A DNA stretch of 64,000 bases, taken from assembly GCA_001898825.1 (NCBI GenBank), contig MKVK01000011.1, positions 480,764 to 544,763 on the forward strand. Reading direction: 5' to 3'. The DNA is from Magnetospirillum sp. 64-120. Lineage in GTDB: Bacteria > Pseudomonadota > Alphaproteobacteria > Rhodospirillales > Magnetospirillaceae. The stretch's first letter is position 1. Each line of letters starts with the position of its first letter. The notes beneath the pieces are model-generated. The model searched no databases, had not been told where the DNA came from, and saw nothing but the letters and a program-made list of their open reading frames with translations. Made by a program: the position numbers and the translations under genes. This document shows positions 37,555 through 47,714 of the stretch, piece after piece.

Positions 37555-37584
37555 TTGGCGTCCGCGACCTCCATCCTTTATGCT
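37555..37584 (+). promoter_or_regulatory. Possible promoter of cimA
   Basis: TTGGCG (37555-37560), an 18-bp spacer and TATGCT (37579-37584). A TGCCCC-GCTTGT-GGGGCA hairpin at 37589-37606 lies in the predicted 5' leader, about 30 bp before the cimA ATG. Confidence 0.35.
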
Positions 37585-37634
37585 GCCATGCCCCGCTTGT
37601 GGGGCAACGTTTTCGCCAAAGTGATTGAACCCAG

Positions 37635-39284
37635 ATGACCAGCAGCAACCGCGTTTATATCTACGACACCACGCTTCGCGATGGCGCCCAGACCCAGGGC
37701 GTCGACTTCTCGGCCGCCGACAAGGCCAAGATTGCCCGTGAACTGGATTCGTTGGGTATTGACTACGTGGAAGGCGGCTGGCCCGGCGCCAACCCCACCG
37801 ACGATTCCTTCTTTTCGGCGCCCCCCGCTTTCAGCAAGTCCAAGCTGTGCGCCTTCGGCATGACCCGGCGCGCCGGCCGATCGGCGGACAACGACCCGGG
37901 CCTGGCGGCGCTGACCCAGCACCCGGTCGGCGCGGTCACCATGGTGGGCAAGTCCTGGGACTTCCAGGTCACCGTGGCCTTGGGCATCGAACTGGACGAA
38001 AACCTGCGCATGATCGGCGAATCGGTGGCCCATCTGAAGAAGAAGGTGCCGGAAGTCATGTACGACGCCGAACATTTCTTCGACGGCTACAAGGCCAACC
38101 CGGACTATGCCCTGAAAGCCCTGAAGGCCGCCTATGAAAACGGTGCGCGCTGGTGCGTGCTGTGCGACACCAATGGCGGTTCGCTGCCCCACGACATCAC
38201 CCGTATCGTCGGCGAAGTCATCGCCGCCGGCATTCCGGGCGAAAACCTGGGCATCCATTGCCACAACGACACCGAGGCGGCGGTGGCCAATTCCCTGGCG
38301 GCGGTAGCCGCCGGGGTGCGTCAGGTCCAGGGCACCATCAACGGTCTGGGCGAACGCTGCGGCAACGCCAATCTGGTCAGCATCATCCCCAACCTGATGC
38401 TGAAGATGGGCTTCGAGACCGGCATCGCCCCCGAGAACCTGAAGAATCTGGTCCGCGTCAGCCGGGCGCTGGACGAGGTGCTGGACCGCAAGCCCAACCG
38501 CTCGCAGCCCTATGTGGGCGCGTCCGCTTTTGCCCACAAGGGCGGCCTGCACGTCTCGGCGGTGGCCAAGGACCCCAGCTGCTACGAACACGTCGATCCT
38601 GCCAGCGTCGGCAACGTGCGCCAGATCGTGGTGTCCGACCAGGCCGGGCGGTCCAACATCGTCGCCCGCATGGCCGACCTGGGCATCGACATGGCCAGCG
38701 TCAAGAAGGACGCGCTGATCAAGGTGGTCGAGCAGATGCAGGTCGAATTCGACCCCCGCGACGTGGCCGATCTGGTGGACCTGATCAAGCGGCTGGAACA
38801 CGAAGGCTATGCCTATGACACCGCCGCCGCCAGCTTCGAACTGCTGGTGCGCCGCGCCTTGGGCGAAGTGCCGGAATATTTCCGGCTGGAACGTTACCGC
38901 GTCATCGACGAACGCCGCCGCAACGCCGTCGGCCATTGGGTGACCCTGTCGGAAGCCACCGTCAAGGTGGAAGTGGGCGGCCAAGCCTATATCCAGGTGG
39001 GCGAAGGCGACGGCCCGGTCCACGCTTTCGACACCGCCATCCGTCAGGTGTTGACCGGCCCCTATCCGCAGCTGCAGGCCCTGGAACTGGCCGATTACCG
39101 CGTGCGCATCGTCGAAAGCACCGCCGGCACCTCGGCCCGCACCCGCGTGACCGTGGAAAGCACCGACGGCCAGGGCCATCGCTGGACCACGGTGGGGGTG
39201 CATTCCAACGTCTTGGAAGCGTCGCTGGAAGCGCTGCAGGACTCCATCGCCTACATGCTGTTCCGTTTCGGCGAAAAGGCCTGA
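37635..39284 (+). CDS. cimA: (R)-citramalate synthase CimA
   Basis: Condenses pyruvate and acetyl-CoA to citramalate, the first step of the pyruvate route to isoleucine. The 549 residues include YIYDTTLRDGAQTQGVDFS (catalytic Arg and metal Asp), YVEGGWPGANP, the LGIHCHNDTEAAVANSL metal His motif, and a C-terminal LeuA-type allosteric domain (about 420-545). Length and the GGWPGANP motif favour CimA over 2-isopropylmalate or homocitrate synthase. Confidence 0.92.
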   Translation: MTSSNRVYIYDTTLRDGAQTQGVDFSAADKAKIARELDSLGIDYVEGGWPGANPTDDSFFSAPPAFSKSKLCAFGMTRRAGRSADNDPGLAALTQHPVGAVTMVGKSWDFQVTVALGIELDENLRMIGESVAHLKKKVPEVMYDAEHFFDGYKANPDYALKALKAAYENGARWCVLCDTNGGSLPHDITRIVGEVIAAGIPGENLGIHCHNDTEAAVANSLAAVAAGVRQVQGTINGLGERCGNANLVSIIPNLMLKMGFETGIAPENLKNLVRVSRALDEVLDRKPNRSQPYVGASAFAHKGGLHVSAVAKDPSCYEHVDPASVGNVRQIVVSDQAGRSNIVARMADLGIDMASVKKDALIKVVEQMQVEFDPRDVADLVDLIKRLEHEGYAYDTAAASFELLVRRALGEVPEYFRLERYRVIDERRRNAVGHWVTLSEATVKVEVGGQAYIQVGEGDGPVHAFDTAIRQVLTGPYPQLQALELADYRVRIVESTAGTSARTRVTVESTDGQGHRWTTVGVHSNVLEASLEALQDSIAYMLFRFGEKA

Positions 39285-39288
39285 TCCC

Positions 39289-39978
39289 ATGGCGCAGGGG
39301 GAATTGCTGGCGCAGATGCACGACTGGGTGGCCATTTACGCGCCACCGCCGGTCCGCACCGAATTGCTGGCGGCGCTGAACAATGCCCGCGCCGAAGACG
39401 GCGGCGAGCCCGAAGCCGCCGATTACTGGCAGGCCATCGCCGAATTGCTGGTGGCCAAGGGCCATCTGGACGTGGCCCGCGAAGCCATCAAGCGCTGGCA
39501 GATGCTGGCACCCGCCGACCACCCCATCCACGCGGTGATGGGGGGCGGGCCGCCGCCCGAGGAAAAGCCCGCCACGGTGATGCCGCCGCCGGCCCCCAAG
39601 CCGGAACCGACCTCGCGCATCGTCCGCGTCATCGACACCACCTACACCTTCCACCGCATCGACCCGCAGATGGAAAAGGTGCAGGGCAAGAAGGTCAAGT
39701 CGTGCTGGGAAACCTTTCTGGACGAAGACGACAAGACCAGCCGCGCCGTGTTGAACGCCTTTGACGACGGCACCTATGGGCCGTGGGCGGTGACCGGCGT
39801 GTTCACCGACTTCGCCGGGGCGGCGGCGGTGGAAGTGGTGGTGCGCTCCATGCAGCGCCATTTCGTCTTCACCACCAAGAAGGACGCCAAGGTGCGCAAG
39901 ATGCTGGCCGGTTTCGGCCTGCCGCTGATGACCGTGCTGGGCGTGTTGATCGGTTACATCATGGGTGTGATTCATTGA
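39289..39978 (+). CDS. Hypothetical protein with C-terminal TM helix
   Basis: A 229-residue protein of unknown function: an alpha-helical N-terminal part (about 1-75, TPR-like), a Pro-rich linker (about 83-105), a middle domain around RVIDTTYTFHRIDPQMEKVQ, and a C-terminal hydrophobic helix (about 207-228) suggesting tail anchoring. It lies 4 bp after cimA and its stop overlaps the TTG start of the next gene, so the three are cotranscribed. Confidence 0.7.
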   Translation: MAQGELLAQMHDWVAIYAPPPVRTELLAALNNARAEDGGEPEAADYWQAIAELLVAKGHLDVAREAIKRWQMLAPADHPIHAVMGGGPPPEEKPATVMPPPAPKPEPTSRIVRVIDTTYTFHRIDPQMEKVQGKKVKSCWETFLDEDDKTSRAVLNAFDDGTYGPWAVTGVFTDFAGAAAVEVVVRSMQRHFVFTTKKDAKVRKMLAGFGLPLMTVLGVLIGYIMGVIH

Positions 39979-40745
39979 GCGAGAATAATCAGGGCCCCGC
40001 CATCATCCTGGTGCGCCCGCAATTGTCGGAAAACATCGGCACCGCGGCGCGGGCCATGCTGAACAACGGCCTGACCGACCTGCGTCTGGTCGCCCCCAAG
40101 CCCGATTGGCTGAGCGAACGCGCCATCGCCGCCGCGTCGGGCGCCGACCGGGTGGTGATGGGGGCCAAGGTGTTCGACACCACCGCCGAAGCCATCGCCG
40201 ACCTGAACCGGGTATGGGCGACCACGGCGCGCAACCGCTTCATGGTCAAACCCGTGGACACGCCGAAGACCGCGGCCCTGGCCATGCGGGCCATCGCCGC
40301 CGACGGCCAGAAGTTCGGCGTCATGTTCGGCCCCGAACGCACCGGGCTGGAAAACGACGACGTGTCCTTGGCCGACACGGTGGTCACCGTGCCGCTGAAC
40401 CCGGATTACTCGTCGCTGAACCTGGCGCAATGCGTGCTTTTGGTGTCCTACGAATGGTATCAGGCAGATTCCCCCACCCTGCCCGACCGTCACATGACCA
40501 AGGGCGCCGAACCGCCGGCCAGCAAGGAAAAGCTGCAGCATTTCTTCGACCACCTGGAACGCGAACTGGACGAATGCGGTTTCCTGCGCATCGCCGACAA
40601 GCGGCCGGTGATGGTGCGCAACATCCGCAACCTGTTCCAGCGGGCGCATCTGACCGGACAGGAAGTGCAGACCCTGCACGGCATCGTCCATGAACTGGTG
40701 ACCTATCGCCACCGCAAGGGCAAGCAACAAAGCGGCGGGGACTGA
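39975..40745 (+). CDS. trmJ: TrmJ-like tRNA (Cm32/Um32) 2'-O-methyltransferase
   Basis: SPOUT-fold methyltransferase for tRNA position 32. The 256 residues include ILVRPQLSENIGTAARAM, the knot motifs MFGPERTGLENDD and NPDYSSLNLAQCVLLVSYEW, and a C-terminal helical extension. I use the TTG at 39975, which overlaps the preceding stop (TTGA) and is the only start that yields SENNQGPAIILVRPQ in frame. The family is usually about 245-260 residues. Confidence 0.85.
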   Translation: MSENNQGPAIILVRPQLSENIGTAARAMLNNGLTDLRLVAPKPDWLSERAIAAASGADRVVMGAKVFDTTAEAIADLNRVWATTARNRFMVKPVDTPKTAALAMRAIAADGQKFGVMFGPERTGLENDDVSLADTVVTVPLNPDYSSLNLAQCVLLVSYEWYQADSPTLPDRHMTKGAEPPASKEKLQHFFDHLERELDECGFLRIADKRPVMVRNIRNLFQRAHLTGQEVQTLHGIVHELVTYRHRKGKQQSGGD

Positions 40746-40750
40746 ACGGC

Positions 40751-42634
40751 TCAGGCTTGACCCGCACCCTCGCCGGGGAAGGTCAGCAGCAGCCGGGCGC
40801 CCGGGTAATAACCGGGGTCGAAGGCAATGCTGCCGTCATGGCGTTCCATGATCTTGCGGCATAGCGGCAAGCCGATGCCGACGCCGCCATATTGTCCGGG
40901 ACCGTGCATGCGGCGGAACAGGTCGAACAGGGTGTCGGCGAAGACGGGGTCGATGCCGATGCCGTTGTCGGACACCGTCACCTGCCAGCCCCCCTTGACC
41001 GGATGGGCCTCGATGGCGATGCAAGGCGGCTCGGGGCGGCGGAACTTCAGGCTGTTTTCGATCAACTGGGTGAACAATTCGGCCAGCAGGCGGCGGTTTC
41101 CCATGACCTGGGGCAGCTCGCCCACGCTGATGCGGGCATCCACCGGACGATCCACCCGGCCCCAAGCGTCGTCCACCGCGCAGGCCAGCGGCAGCACTTG
41201 CATCACCACCTGTTCCAGACAGATGGCGGCATAATGGTTCAGTCCTTCGACCTGCTGCTTCATGCGCAGGGCGGCGGCCTGCAAGTACCCTAGGTCGTCG
41301 GCCAGTTCCGGCATCTGGTTGCCGCTGGCCCGCACGTGACGTTCGATCAACTGGCTGAAGCTGACAACCGCACGCACCGGTTCCAGCAGGTCATGGGCCG
41401 TGATGAAGGTGACCCGTTCCAACTCGGCGTTGCTGCGGCGCAGGCGGTCCAGGGCGTCTGCCAATTGCTGGGCCGCAGCCTGGCGCTCGGTGATGTCCTC
41501 TTGCGAGACGATGACCCGGCCCAGGCTCTGCTCGTAGCCGGTGGCCACCTTCCAGCGCAGCAGGACGCTGCGGTTCTCGCCGTCCAGGGTGCGTACCACC
41601 GTGTCGGTGGTCAGCGTGGTTTCACCCTTCCAGATCGCCCGCAACTGCGCCTGGAAGGCGGGGAGCGATTCCGGGGTGAAGATCAGCGGCAGACGGCGCA
41701 GCAATTCCTCGCGGCTGTGAGCCCGGTGCATGGCGATGGTAGCGTCGTTGACGTCGATCACCCGCACCATGTTGGCCAAGCGCAGCACCTGGGCGGGGTT
41801 GTCGGCCATCCAGGCATCGAGATCACCGATTTCCGGACGCAGCCGGGCCAGTTCGGCGGCGACGGCGGAAAAATCCTCTTCCCACAGCGACACCGGCGAG
41901 GCGGCGAACAGGATGCCCAGCCGTTGTTCGCGGGCGGCCAGTTCCTGGTGGCCGCGGGCCAGTTCGTTGCGCATCAGGTTCAGCGTGCGCACCAGTTCCC
42001 ACATCTCGTCGCCATGACGGAAACGGTCCAGATCCTGTTCCGGTGTCTCCGTCGGCCCCTGTCGCCCCAATTCCTCGGCGTAGCCGGCGATCCGGCGCAG
42101 GGGACGGATCACCGATTGGTGGGTCAGCGCATAGATCAGGGCGGCGATCACCACCACCAGCGCCACGTTGCCGGCGACGATTCCCCACATACGGTCAAGG
42201 GTGCGCATCCGTAGATGATCGGTGGTGGCCACCACCCGCAGCCGGCCCAGATTCATCAGCTGGCCATTGTAAAGCCGGGTCAAAGGAAATTCCCGCACGA
42301 TGGCCTCGGCCGGGGGCAACCCCGCCGCCATCCGCACCCTGCCATTGCTGTCCACCATTTCCACCTGGGCGATGTCGGGCAGTTGCCGCAAGCCGGCGAA
42401 GACCAATTGCAGGCGGTCGTCATCTTCCAGCCATACGTTTTCAGCGATGCTGGGCAGGGTGGCGCTTTCGATCTGGTCCAACTGCTCCATCAACGCCGCC
42501 AGGTCACGGCGGTAATCGCGATACAACACCACCGACGACGACGCCAGGGCGGCCACCAAGCCAACCAACACCACCCGCCGCAGCAGGCGGGCGATCACCC
42601 CATGCGGGCGCCGGATGATGAAAGCGGACGACAT
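40751..42634 (-). CDS. Sensor histidine kinase (HAMP-PAS)
   Basis: Membrane-bound kinase of 627 residues: TM1 near 19-38, a periplasmic sensing region (about 40-148), TM2 near 149-172, HAMP (VIRPLRRIAGYAEELG), a PAS-like region (about 260-385), HisKA with a phosphoacceptor region AHDLLEPVRAVVSF, and HATPase with DNGIGIDPVF and GGVGIGLPL. The dimerisation motif (HDLLEP) resembles phytochrome-type kinases. It lies 3 bp after a periplasmic solute-binding gene, which may present a ligand to it. No response regulator is adjacent. Confidence 0.88.
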   Translation of the reverse strand: MSSAFIIRRPHGVIARLLRRVVLVGLVAALASSSVVLYRDYRRDLAALMEQLDQIESATLPSIAENVWLEDDDRLQLVFAGLRQLPDIAQVEMVDSNGRVRMAAGLPPAEAIVREFPLTRLYNGQLMNLGRLRVVATTDHLRMRTLDRMWGIVAGNVALVVVIAALIYALTHQSVIRPLRRIAGYAEELGRQGPTETPEQDLDRFRHGDEMWELVRTLNLMRNELARGHQELAAREQRLGILFAASPVSLWEEDFSAVAAELARLRPEIGDLDAWMADNPAQVLRLANMVRVIDVNDATIAMHRAHSREELLRRLPLIFTPESLPAFQAQLRAIWKGETTLTTDTVVRTLDGENRSVLLRWKVATGYEQSLGRVIVSQEDITERQAAAQQLADALDRLRRSNAELERVTFITAHDLLEPVRAVVSFSQLIERHVRASGNQMPELADDLGYLQAAALRMKQQVEGLNHYAAICLEQVVMQVLPLACAVDDAWGRVDRPVDARISVGELPQVMGNRRLLAELFTQLIENSLKFRRPEPPCIAIEAHPVKGGWQVTVSDNGIGIDPVFADTLFDLFRRMHGPGQYGGVGIGLPLCRKIMERHDGSIAFDPGYYPGARLLLTFPGEGAGQA

Positions 42635-42637
42635 GGG

Positions 42638-43417
42638 TCACCCACCGGGCAGGATACGGCTGAAAGCCTTTTCCTGCAGCCGGTTGTGGGTCCCGTCGGC
42701 TTTCATAGCCGCCAGTTCGGCGCTGATGGCCGGAATCAGGGCGGCGTGGTTCTTATGCAGGTACAGGTACATGGGCACCTGGGCCAGGGGCGGTTCCTGC
42801 ACTGTGACGGTGTGGCCCAATTGGTGGGCCTGCCACAATGCCTGCCAGCGTTCGTGCAAGATGACGTCGGCGCGACGGTTTTGCAGCAACTGCACCAGCT
42901 GGCGCGAGTCGCGGGTGGTGGTCACTTCACGCAAGGCGGGCAGGTTGCGTTCGAAAATCTGCCAGCCGATGATGTAGGCGACCGAATGGGGGGACAGGTC
43001 GGCCCAGGTCTTGATCGACGGCTGGGGCGCGTTGGTGCAGGCGACGAAGTCGTTGACGAAGATGGGCTCGGGGACCCGAATCAGATTGGGGTAATCCTTT
43101 TCCAATCCGGCGACCCGGGCGGCCAAGCCGTCGTCGACACCGTCATTGGCCAAGCTGATGGCGCGGGCTGCCGCCGGGTTGACGCTCAGGGTCACGGGCA
43201 GTCCCAGCCGCTGGGACAAGGCGGCGATCAGCAGGTCGGTGAAACCGTCCTGTTCGGGCGTGGTCCAGGGCTCGCGCATGCCGGTGGTCAAACGCAGCGG
43301 CGCATCCGCCGCCCAAACAGGCGAGGACAAAGCGATCAAGGCCAGCAGCGTGGCAATCCCTCGGCTAATCCCAATCATCATCAAACGAAGCCGGCTTTTT
43401 CCAGATGAGCGCATCAT
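42638..43417 (-). CDS. Periplasmic solute-binding protein (SBP_bac_3-like)
   Basis: A 259-residue periplasmic binding protein with a signal peptide (about 1-36, ending VWA-A) and a type II fold: RLTTGMREPWTTPEQDGFTD, then SLANDGVDDGLAARV, and KTWADLSPHSVAYIIGWQI. No ABC transporter genes follow; instead a histidine kinase gene starts 3 bp later, so a sensory rather than transport role is likely. The ATG pair at 43417/43414 follows GGGGAG. Confidence 0.8.
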   Translation of the reverse strand: MMRSSGKSRLRLMMIGISRGIATLLALIALSSPVWAADAPLRLTTGMREPWTTPEQDGFTDLLIAALSQRLGLPVTLSVNPAAARAISLANDGVDDGLAARVAGLEKDYPNLIRVPEPIFVNDFVACTNAPQPSIKTWADLSPHSVAYIIGWQIFERNLPALREVTTTRDSRQLVQLLQNRRADVILHERWQALWQAHQLGHTVTVQEPPLAQVPMYLYLHKNHAALIPAISAELAAMKADGTHNRLQEKAFSRILPGG

Positions 43418-43633
43418 CCGTTCTCCCCTCCCCGATGACGGTAGGATACTCTGCCTCCGGCCCTGCCAAAAGACATAATGGTGTTGCCGAGGGATCCGCC
43501 GCCACAGGGTCACCTCCGGGCCGGGACTGCCCCGTTTAGGTAATGTGGATTCCCGCAATTGCGGCATCCCGATGCGGAATTGTAAAACCCCCTGCCTACG
43601 CACAGAAAACATAGTGCGACAGGGAGCCATTAC

Positions 43634-45346
43634 ATGCTGCATCGCATCAAATTCGCCCATCGACTGCTGATCCTTTTAGTGGTGGCAGCTGTTCTTTTGT
43701 CCATTGTCGGCCTGACCGCCATGCTGGGCGGACGACAACTGGCGCAAGGGGCGGAAGACGTCTACGCGCAGCGTGTGGTGGCCATGGGGCAATTGTCCGA
43801 GGTTTTGGATCTGGTGCACCACATCCGCGCCGACGTGGCCCGCATCGTCCAAAGCGAAAGCCGCCTGACCCTGGAACGCCTGTCCACCGACATCAGCGCC
43901 AATTCCCAGACCATTGATCAGGTCTGGGCGCAATACCGCACCCTGCCCCACGACGCCGAAGAAACCAAACTGGGCGATGATTTCCAGGGATCGCTGAAGG
44001 ACTGGCGCGCCGCCTATGCCGAGACCCTGTCCATGCTGGCCCAGGGCGACGCTTATGGAGCGCGCGAGAACCTGGGCGAGGCCGATGCCCAGACCTATGC
44101 CCGCACCGCCGACATCCTGCGGAAATTGACCCACATGCAGACCGGACTGGCCCGCCAGCAGTTCGACGGCGCCATGGCGGCGTGGAACCGCGCCAGTGTC
44201 AGCGCTGGCGCGGTGATCGTCATCGGCCTGGCCCTGCTGGCGGCAGTGACCCTGGGAATCGGGCGCTCCATCACCCGTCCCATCGCTGAAGCCATCGCCA
44301 TCATGGGGCGTCTGGCCCAGGGTGACACCAGCGTTGCGGTGACCGGCACCGACCGCCAGGACGAAATCGGTGACATCGCCCGTGCGGTCGCCACCTTCAA
44401 GCAGAACGCCATCGAGCGCGAGGAACTGCGCCAGACCCAGACTGAACGTGACCGCCAGGCCAGCGCCGAACGCCGCGAAGCCCGCATCCGGCTGGCGGAA
44501 GAATTCGATTCCAGCGTCGGCGACATGCTGGGCTCGGTCACCGACGGCGCCGCCAACCTGGAACATGCCGCCCGCGACCTGTCGCAGATTTCCACCGACG
44601 CCCGTTCGCGTGCCCAGGCCGTGGATTCCTCGGCCCGCACCGCGTCGGACAACACCGCCCGTGTCGCCGCCGCCACCGAGGAATTGTCGGCTTCCATCGC
44701 CGCCATCGCGGCGCAGGTCACCGAAAGCTCGCGCATCGCCGAACAGGCCAAGCAGGAAGCGGCCAGCGGCAACCAGATCATCGCCGACCTGTCGGGTGCC
44801 ACCGAACGCATCGGCGAGATCGTCACCCTGATCGGCACCATCGCCCGGCAGACCAACCTTCTGGCGCTCAACGCCACCATCGAGGCGGCCCGGGCGGGCG
44901 AAGCCGGCAAGGGCTTCGCCGTCGTCGCCCACGAGGTCAAAAATCTGGCGACGCAAACCGCCCAGGCCACCGCCGAAATATCCGACACCATCGCCGCGGT
45001 GCAGGCGGAAACCGGCCGCGCCGTCGCCGCCATCGGCAATGTGGGCGAAATCGTCGAACGTCTGGCGGTCATTTCCACCAGCATCGCCGGCGCCGTGCAC
45101 CAACAGGAAGCCGCCACCGGGGAAATCGCCCGCAGCGTCGACCAGGCCGCACAAGGGACCGTGGCGGTGTCGGAAGGCGTGGGGCAGTTGGCCGAAGCCG
45201 CCGACCGCACCGGCGAATCCTCGACCCAGGTTCTGGACACCGCCGCCGTGCTGGCCGGCGGCGCCGCGCGCCTGCGTCAGCAGGTCGACCGCTTCGTCGC
45301 CCAGATGCGCAATCCTGACTTATTGGATAGTAAAGCCGTCGGATAA
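43634..45346 (+). CDS. Methyl-accepting chemotaxis protein
   Basis: Chemoreceptor of 570 residues: TM1 (about 10-30), a helical periplasmic region (about 31-188), TM2 (about 189-212), HAMP ([20 protein letters not shown]) and a signalling domain with hairpin tip [20 protein letters not shown]. The C-terminus has no pentapeptide tether. It is divergent from the solute-binding protein gene. Confidence 0.92.
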   Translation: MLHRIKFAHRLLILLVVAAVLLSIVGLTAMLGGRQLAQGAEDVYAQRVVAMGQLSEVLDLVHHIRADVARIVQSESRLTLERLSTDISANSQTIDQVWAQYRTLPHDAEETKLGDDFQGSLKDWRAAYAETLSMLAQGDAYGARENLGEADAQTYARTADILRKLTHMQTGLARQQFDGAMAAWNRASVSAGAVIVIGLALLAAVTLGIGRSITRPIAEAIAIMGRLAQGDTSVAVTGTDRQDEIGDIARAVATFKQNAIEREELRQTQTERDRQASAERREARIRLAEEFDSSVGDMLGSVTDGAANLEHAARDLSQISTDARSRAQAVDSSARTASDNTARVAAATEELSASIAAIAAQVTESSRIAEQAKQEAASGNQIIADLSGATERIGEIVTLIGTIARQTNLLALNATIEAARAGEAGKGFAVVAHEVKNLATQTAQATAEISDTIAAVQAETGRAVAAIGNVGEIVERLAVISTSIAGAVHQQEAATGEIARSVDQAAQGTVAVSEGVGQLAEAADRTGESSTQVLDTAAVLAGGAARLRQQVDRFVAQMRNPDLLDSKAVG

Positions 45347-45418
45347 ACGCTCGCCCGCACCCGGCTTCGCATGTTAAATCTTTGAAGCATTGGGGAAACA
45401 AGCAGAGGGCGAGTGGCC

Positions 45419-47707
45419 ATGGCCGAGTCAGCGACAATGACCGGTATGCCCCGGAACCAGGACGAATGGGAACGGGCCGCCCGGGCGCTTTTGGACGACG
45501 GGCAGAACTTCCTGGCCCACGACGTCTGCCGTGACGGCCTGCGTTTTTTCCCCAATTCCTTCAAGCTGGCGATTTTCGGCGCCATCGCCCTGTCGCAAAC
45601 CGGCGCGGTGGACGAAGCCCGCAAGCTGCTGGCACCGGTTTTGGACGTCATCCTGATCGACGAAGGCCCGTTCCGCCGCCTGCAGTCCAGCCTGCGCCGC
45701 GCCGTCCTGGCCCTGGAAGACAGCGGCGACGGGGCGTTGTCGGTGATGGCCGATCTGGCCGAAGCCATGGAAATGGTGCGCGGCAAAAAGCTGGAAGCCG
45801 ACGCCGACGCCGAAACCTACAACGCCCTGGCCCGCGTGTTCCGCGAAGCCTGGCTGGCGTCAGGCGCCCGCAGCGACCTGGAACATTGCCGCCAGTTGTT
45901 CCTGCGCGCCTTCGCCGTTGGCGGCAACGCCCGCGACGGCATCGACGCGGCGGTGATGTCGGTGATGCTGGGCGACATGGCCCAGGCCAAGGCGCTGGCC
46001 GCCAAGGTCAAGGATTTGCTGTCCAGCGCCGAAACCGACCCCACCCTGCCCGCCGACGTGCGTTACCGCATCATGGCCACCTTGGCCCAGGCGCAATTGC
46101 TGTTGGGGGAAAGCGACGCCGCCATCGACACCTTCCAATGGGCCCGCACCTTGGAAGGCGTGCATTACGGCCGGGTGGTTTCGGCGCTCAAGCAATTGGA
46201 ACTGCTGAAGCAAGGCGGGGTCCAGGTTCCCGACGAGTTGGAGGACGTGGTCAAGCCGCCCACCGTGGTGGTGTTCACCGGCCATGCGCTGGACCGCCCG
46301 GGCGAAGGCCCGCACTTCCCGCCCGGACTGGAAGCCGCCGTGCGCGCCGAAATCGCCGCGCAATTGGACGAATTGGACGCCCAGATCGGCTATTCCACCG
46401 CTGCCTGCGGCTCGGATCTGCTGTTCATCGAGGCCATGCTGGAACGCGGCGCCGAAGTCAACGTGGTGATGCCCTTCGCCATGGACGACTTCATCGCCGA
46501 AGACGTGCGCTATGGCGGCCCGCGTTGGGAAATGCGCTTCAAGAACGCGCTGAAGCTGGCCGCTTCGGTGACCTACGCCACCGAGGAACGCTTCCTCGGC
46601 CATGAAATGCTGTACCGCTTCGCCAACCAGTGCCTGCACGGCCTGGCGACCTTGCGATCGGGCTTTTTGCGCACCACGCCTTATCTGCTGGCGGTGTGGG
46701 ACATGATGCCCGGGTCGCTGGTGGGCGGCGCCGGCGACTTCATCGACCAATGGGAAGACATCTCGCGCCTGCGCATCATCGACCTGGACGGCCTGTTGAT
46801 GCAGAACCCCGAATTGTGCCCCGACGGCCCGGCCCTGCCCAACCTGGACCTGGGTGGCGAGACCGACGACGAGGAAGGCCAGGGCCGCGTCATCCGGTCC
46901 ATGCTGTTCTGCGACATCGCCGGCTATTCCAAGCTGAAGGAAGAACACATCCCCGACTTCCTGGAGTTCCTGACCCGCCTGAAGGCCGGTCTGGTGGCGT
47001 CGGGGATCGAGCCGAAATCCATCAACACCTGGGGCGACGCCATCTTCGTGGTGATGGACAAGGCCACCCCCATGGCCGAATACGCGCTGACCATGCAAGA
47101 AGTGGTGGCGCGCCTGGGCGAGGAAATGCGGGACACCATCAGCGACCCGCTGACCCTGCGCATTTCCTTGCATGCCGGCCCGGTGTTCGAAGCCATCGAC
47201 CCCATCCGCAACAACAAGAACTTCTATGGCAGCCACATCAACCGCGCCGCACGTCTTGAGCCGGTGACGGTCAAGGGCCACGTCTACGCCACCCAGCAAT
47301 TCGTCGCCGTGCTGACCGCCGAACAATCGGCGGCCCGCACCGACGCGGTGAACAATGGCGAGGAATTCGTCGACAAATATGTCTGCGAATATGTGGGCGT
47401 GCTGTCGCTGGCCAAGGATTTCGGCAAGCAGACCGTCTATCACCTGCGGCGCCGGGTCGAAGGTCAGAACGAAATGCCCGCCGCCCTGGAAAGTGTGGTG
47501 CCCGACGTTCTGGAAGCCGCCGACAATTCCGGCATCACCGAAACCCCCGCCACCTCGGTGGGATCGGTGCTGGAAACGGTGGCCAAGATGATCGAACGCT
47601 CGGAAACCGAATCCCCCAAGGGCAAGGGCCGCAAGAAAAAGAAGTCCTCGGCCCACGACGTGCTGTCGGTGGGGGGCGACGACGTTCCGCACTGGCCGGG
47701 CAGCTGA
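45419..47707 (+). CDS. TPR / SLOG-like Rossmann / class III nucleotide cyclase fusion
   Basis: A 762-residue cytoplasmic protein with three regions. Residues 1-275 are helical repeats in the manner of TPR arrays (ARKLLAPVLDVI, AKALAAKVKDLL, AQLLLGESDAAI). Residues about 280-440 form a Rossmann-like region with VVVFTGHALDRPGEGPHFP and STAACGSDLLFIEAMLERGA, recalling SLOG nucleotide sensors. Residues about 490-670 are a class III cyclase with metal-binding Asp in LFCDIAGYSKL and TWGDAIFVVM. A Lys-rich tail (KGKGRKKKK) ends it. I prefer the ATG at 45419 (GAGGG nine bases upstream) over the GTG at 45413. Confidence 0.85.
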   Translation: MAESATMTGMPRNQDEWERAARALLDDGQNFLAHDVCRDGLRFFPNSFKLAIFGAIALSQTGAVDEARKLLAPVLDVILIDEGPFRRLQSSLRRAVLALEDSGDGALSVMADLAEAMEMVRGKKLEADADAETYNALARVFREAWLASGARSDLEHCRQLFLRAFAVGGNARDGIDAAVMSVMLGDMAQAKALAAKVKDLLSSAETDPTLPADVRYRIMATLAQAQLLLGESDAAIDTFQWARTLEGVHYGRVVSALKQLELLKQGGVQVPDELEDVVKPPTVVVFTGHALDRPGEGPHFPPGLEAAVRAEIAAQLDELDAQIGYSTAACGSDLLFIEAMLERGAEVNVVMPFAMDDFIAEDVRYGGPRWEMRFKNALKLAASVTYATEERFLGHEMLYRFANQCLHGLATLRSGFLRTTPYLLAVWDMMPGSLVGGAGDFIDQWEDISRLRIIDLDGLLMQNPELCPDGPALPNLDLGGETDDEEGQGRVIRSMLFCDIAGYSKLKEEHIPDFLEFLTRLKAGLVASGIEPKSINTWGDAIFVVMDKATPMAEYALTMQEVVARLGEEMRDTISDPLTLRISLHAGPVFEAIDPIRNNKNFYGSHINRAARLEPVTVKGHVYATQQFVAVLTAEQSAARTDAVNNGEEFVDKYVCEYVGVLSLAKDFGKQTVYHLRRRVEGQNEMPAALESVVPDVLEAADNSGITETPATSVGSVLETVAKMIERSETESPKGKGRKKKKSSAHDVLSVGGDDVPHWPGS

Positions 47708-47714
47708 TAGGGTT

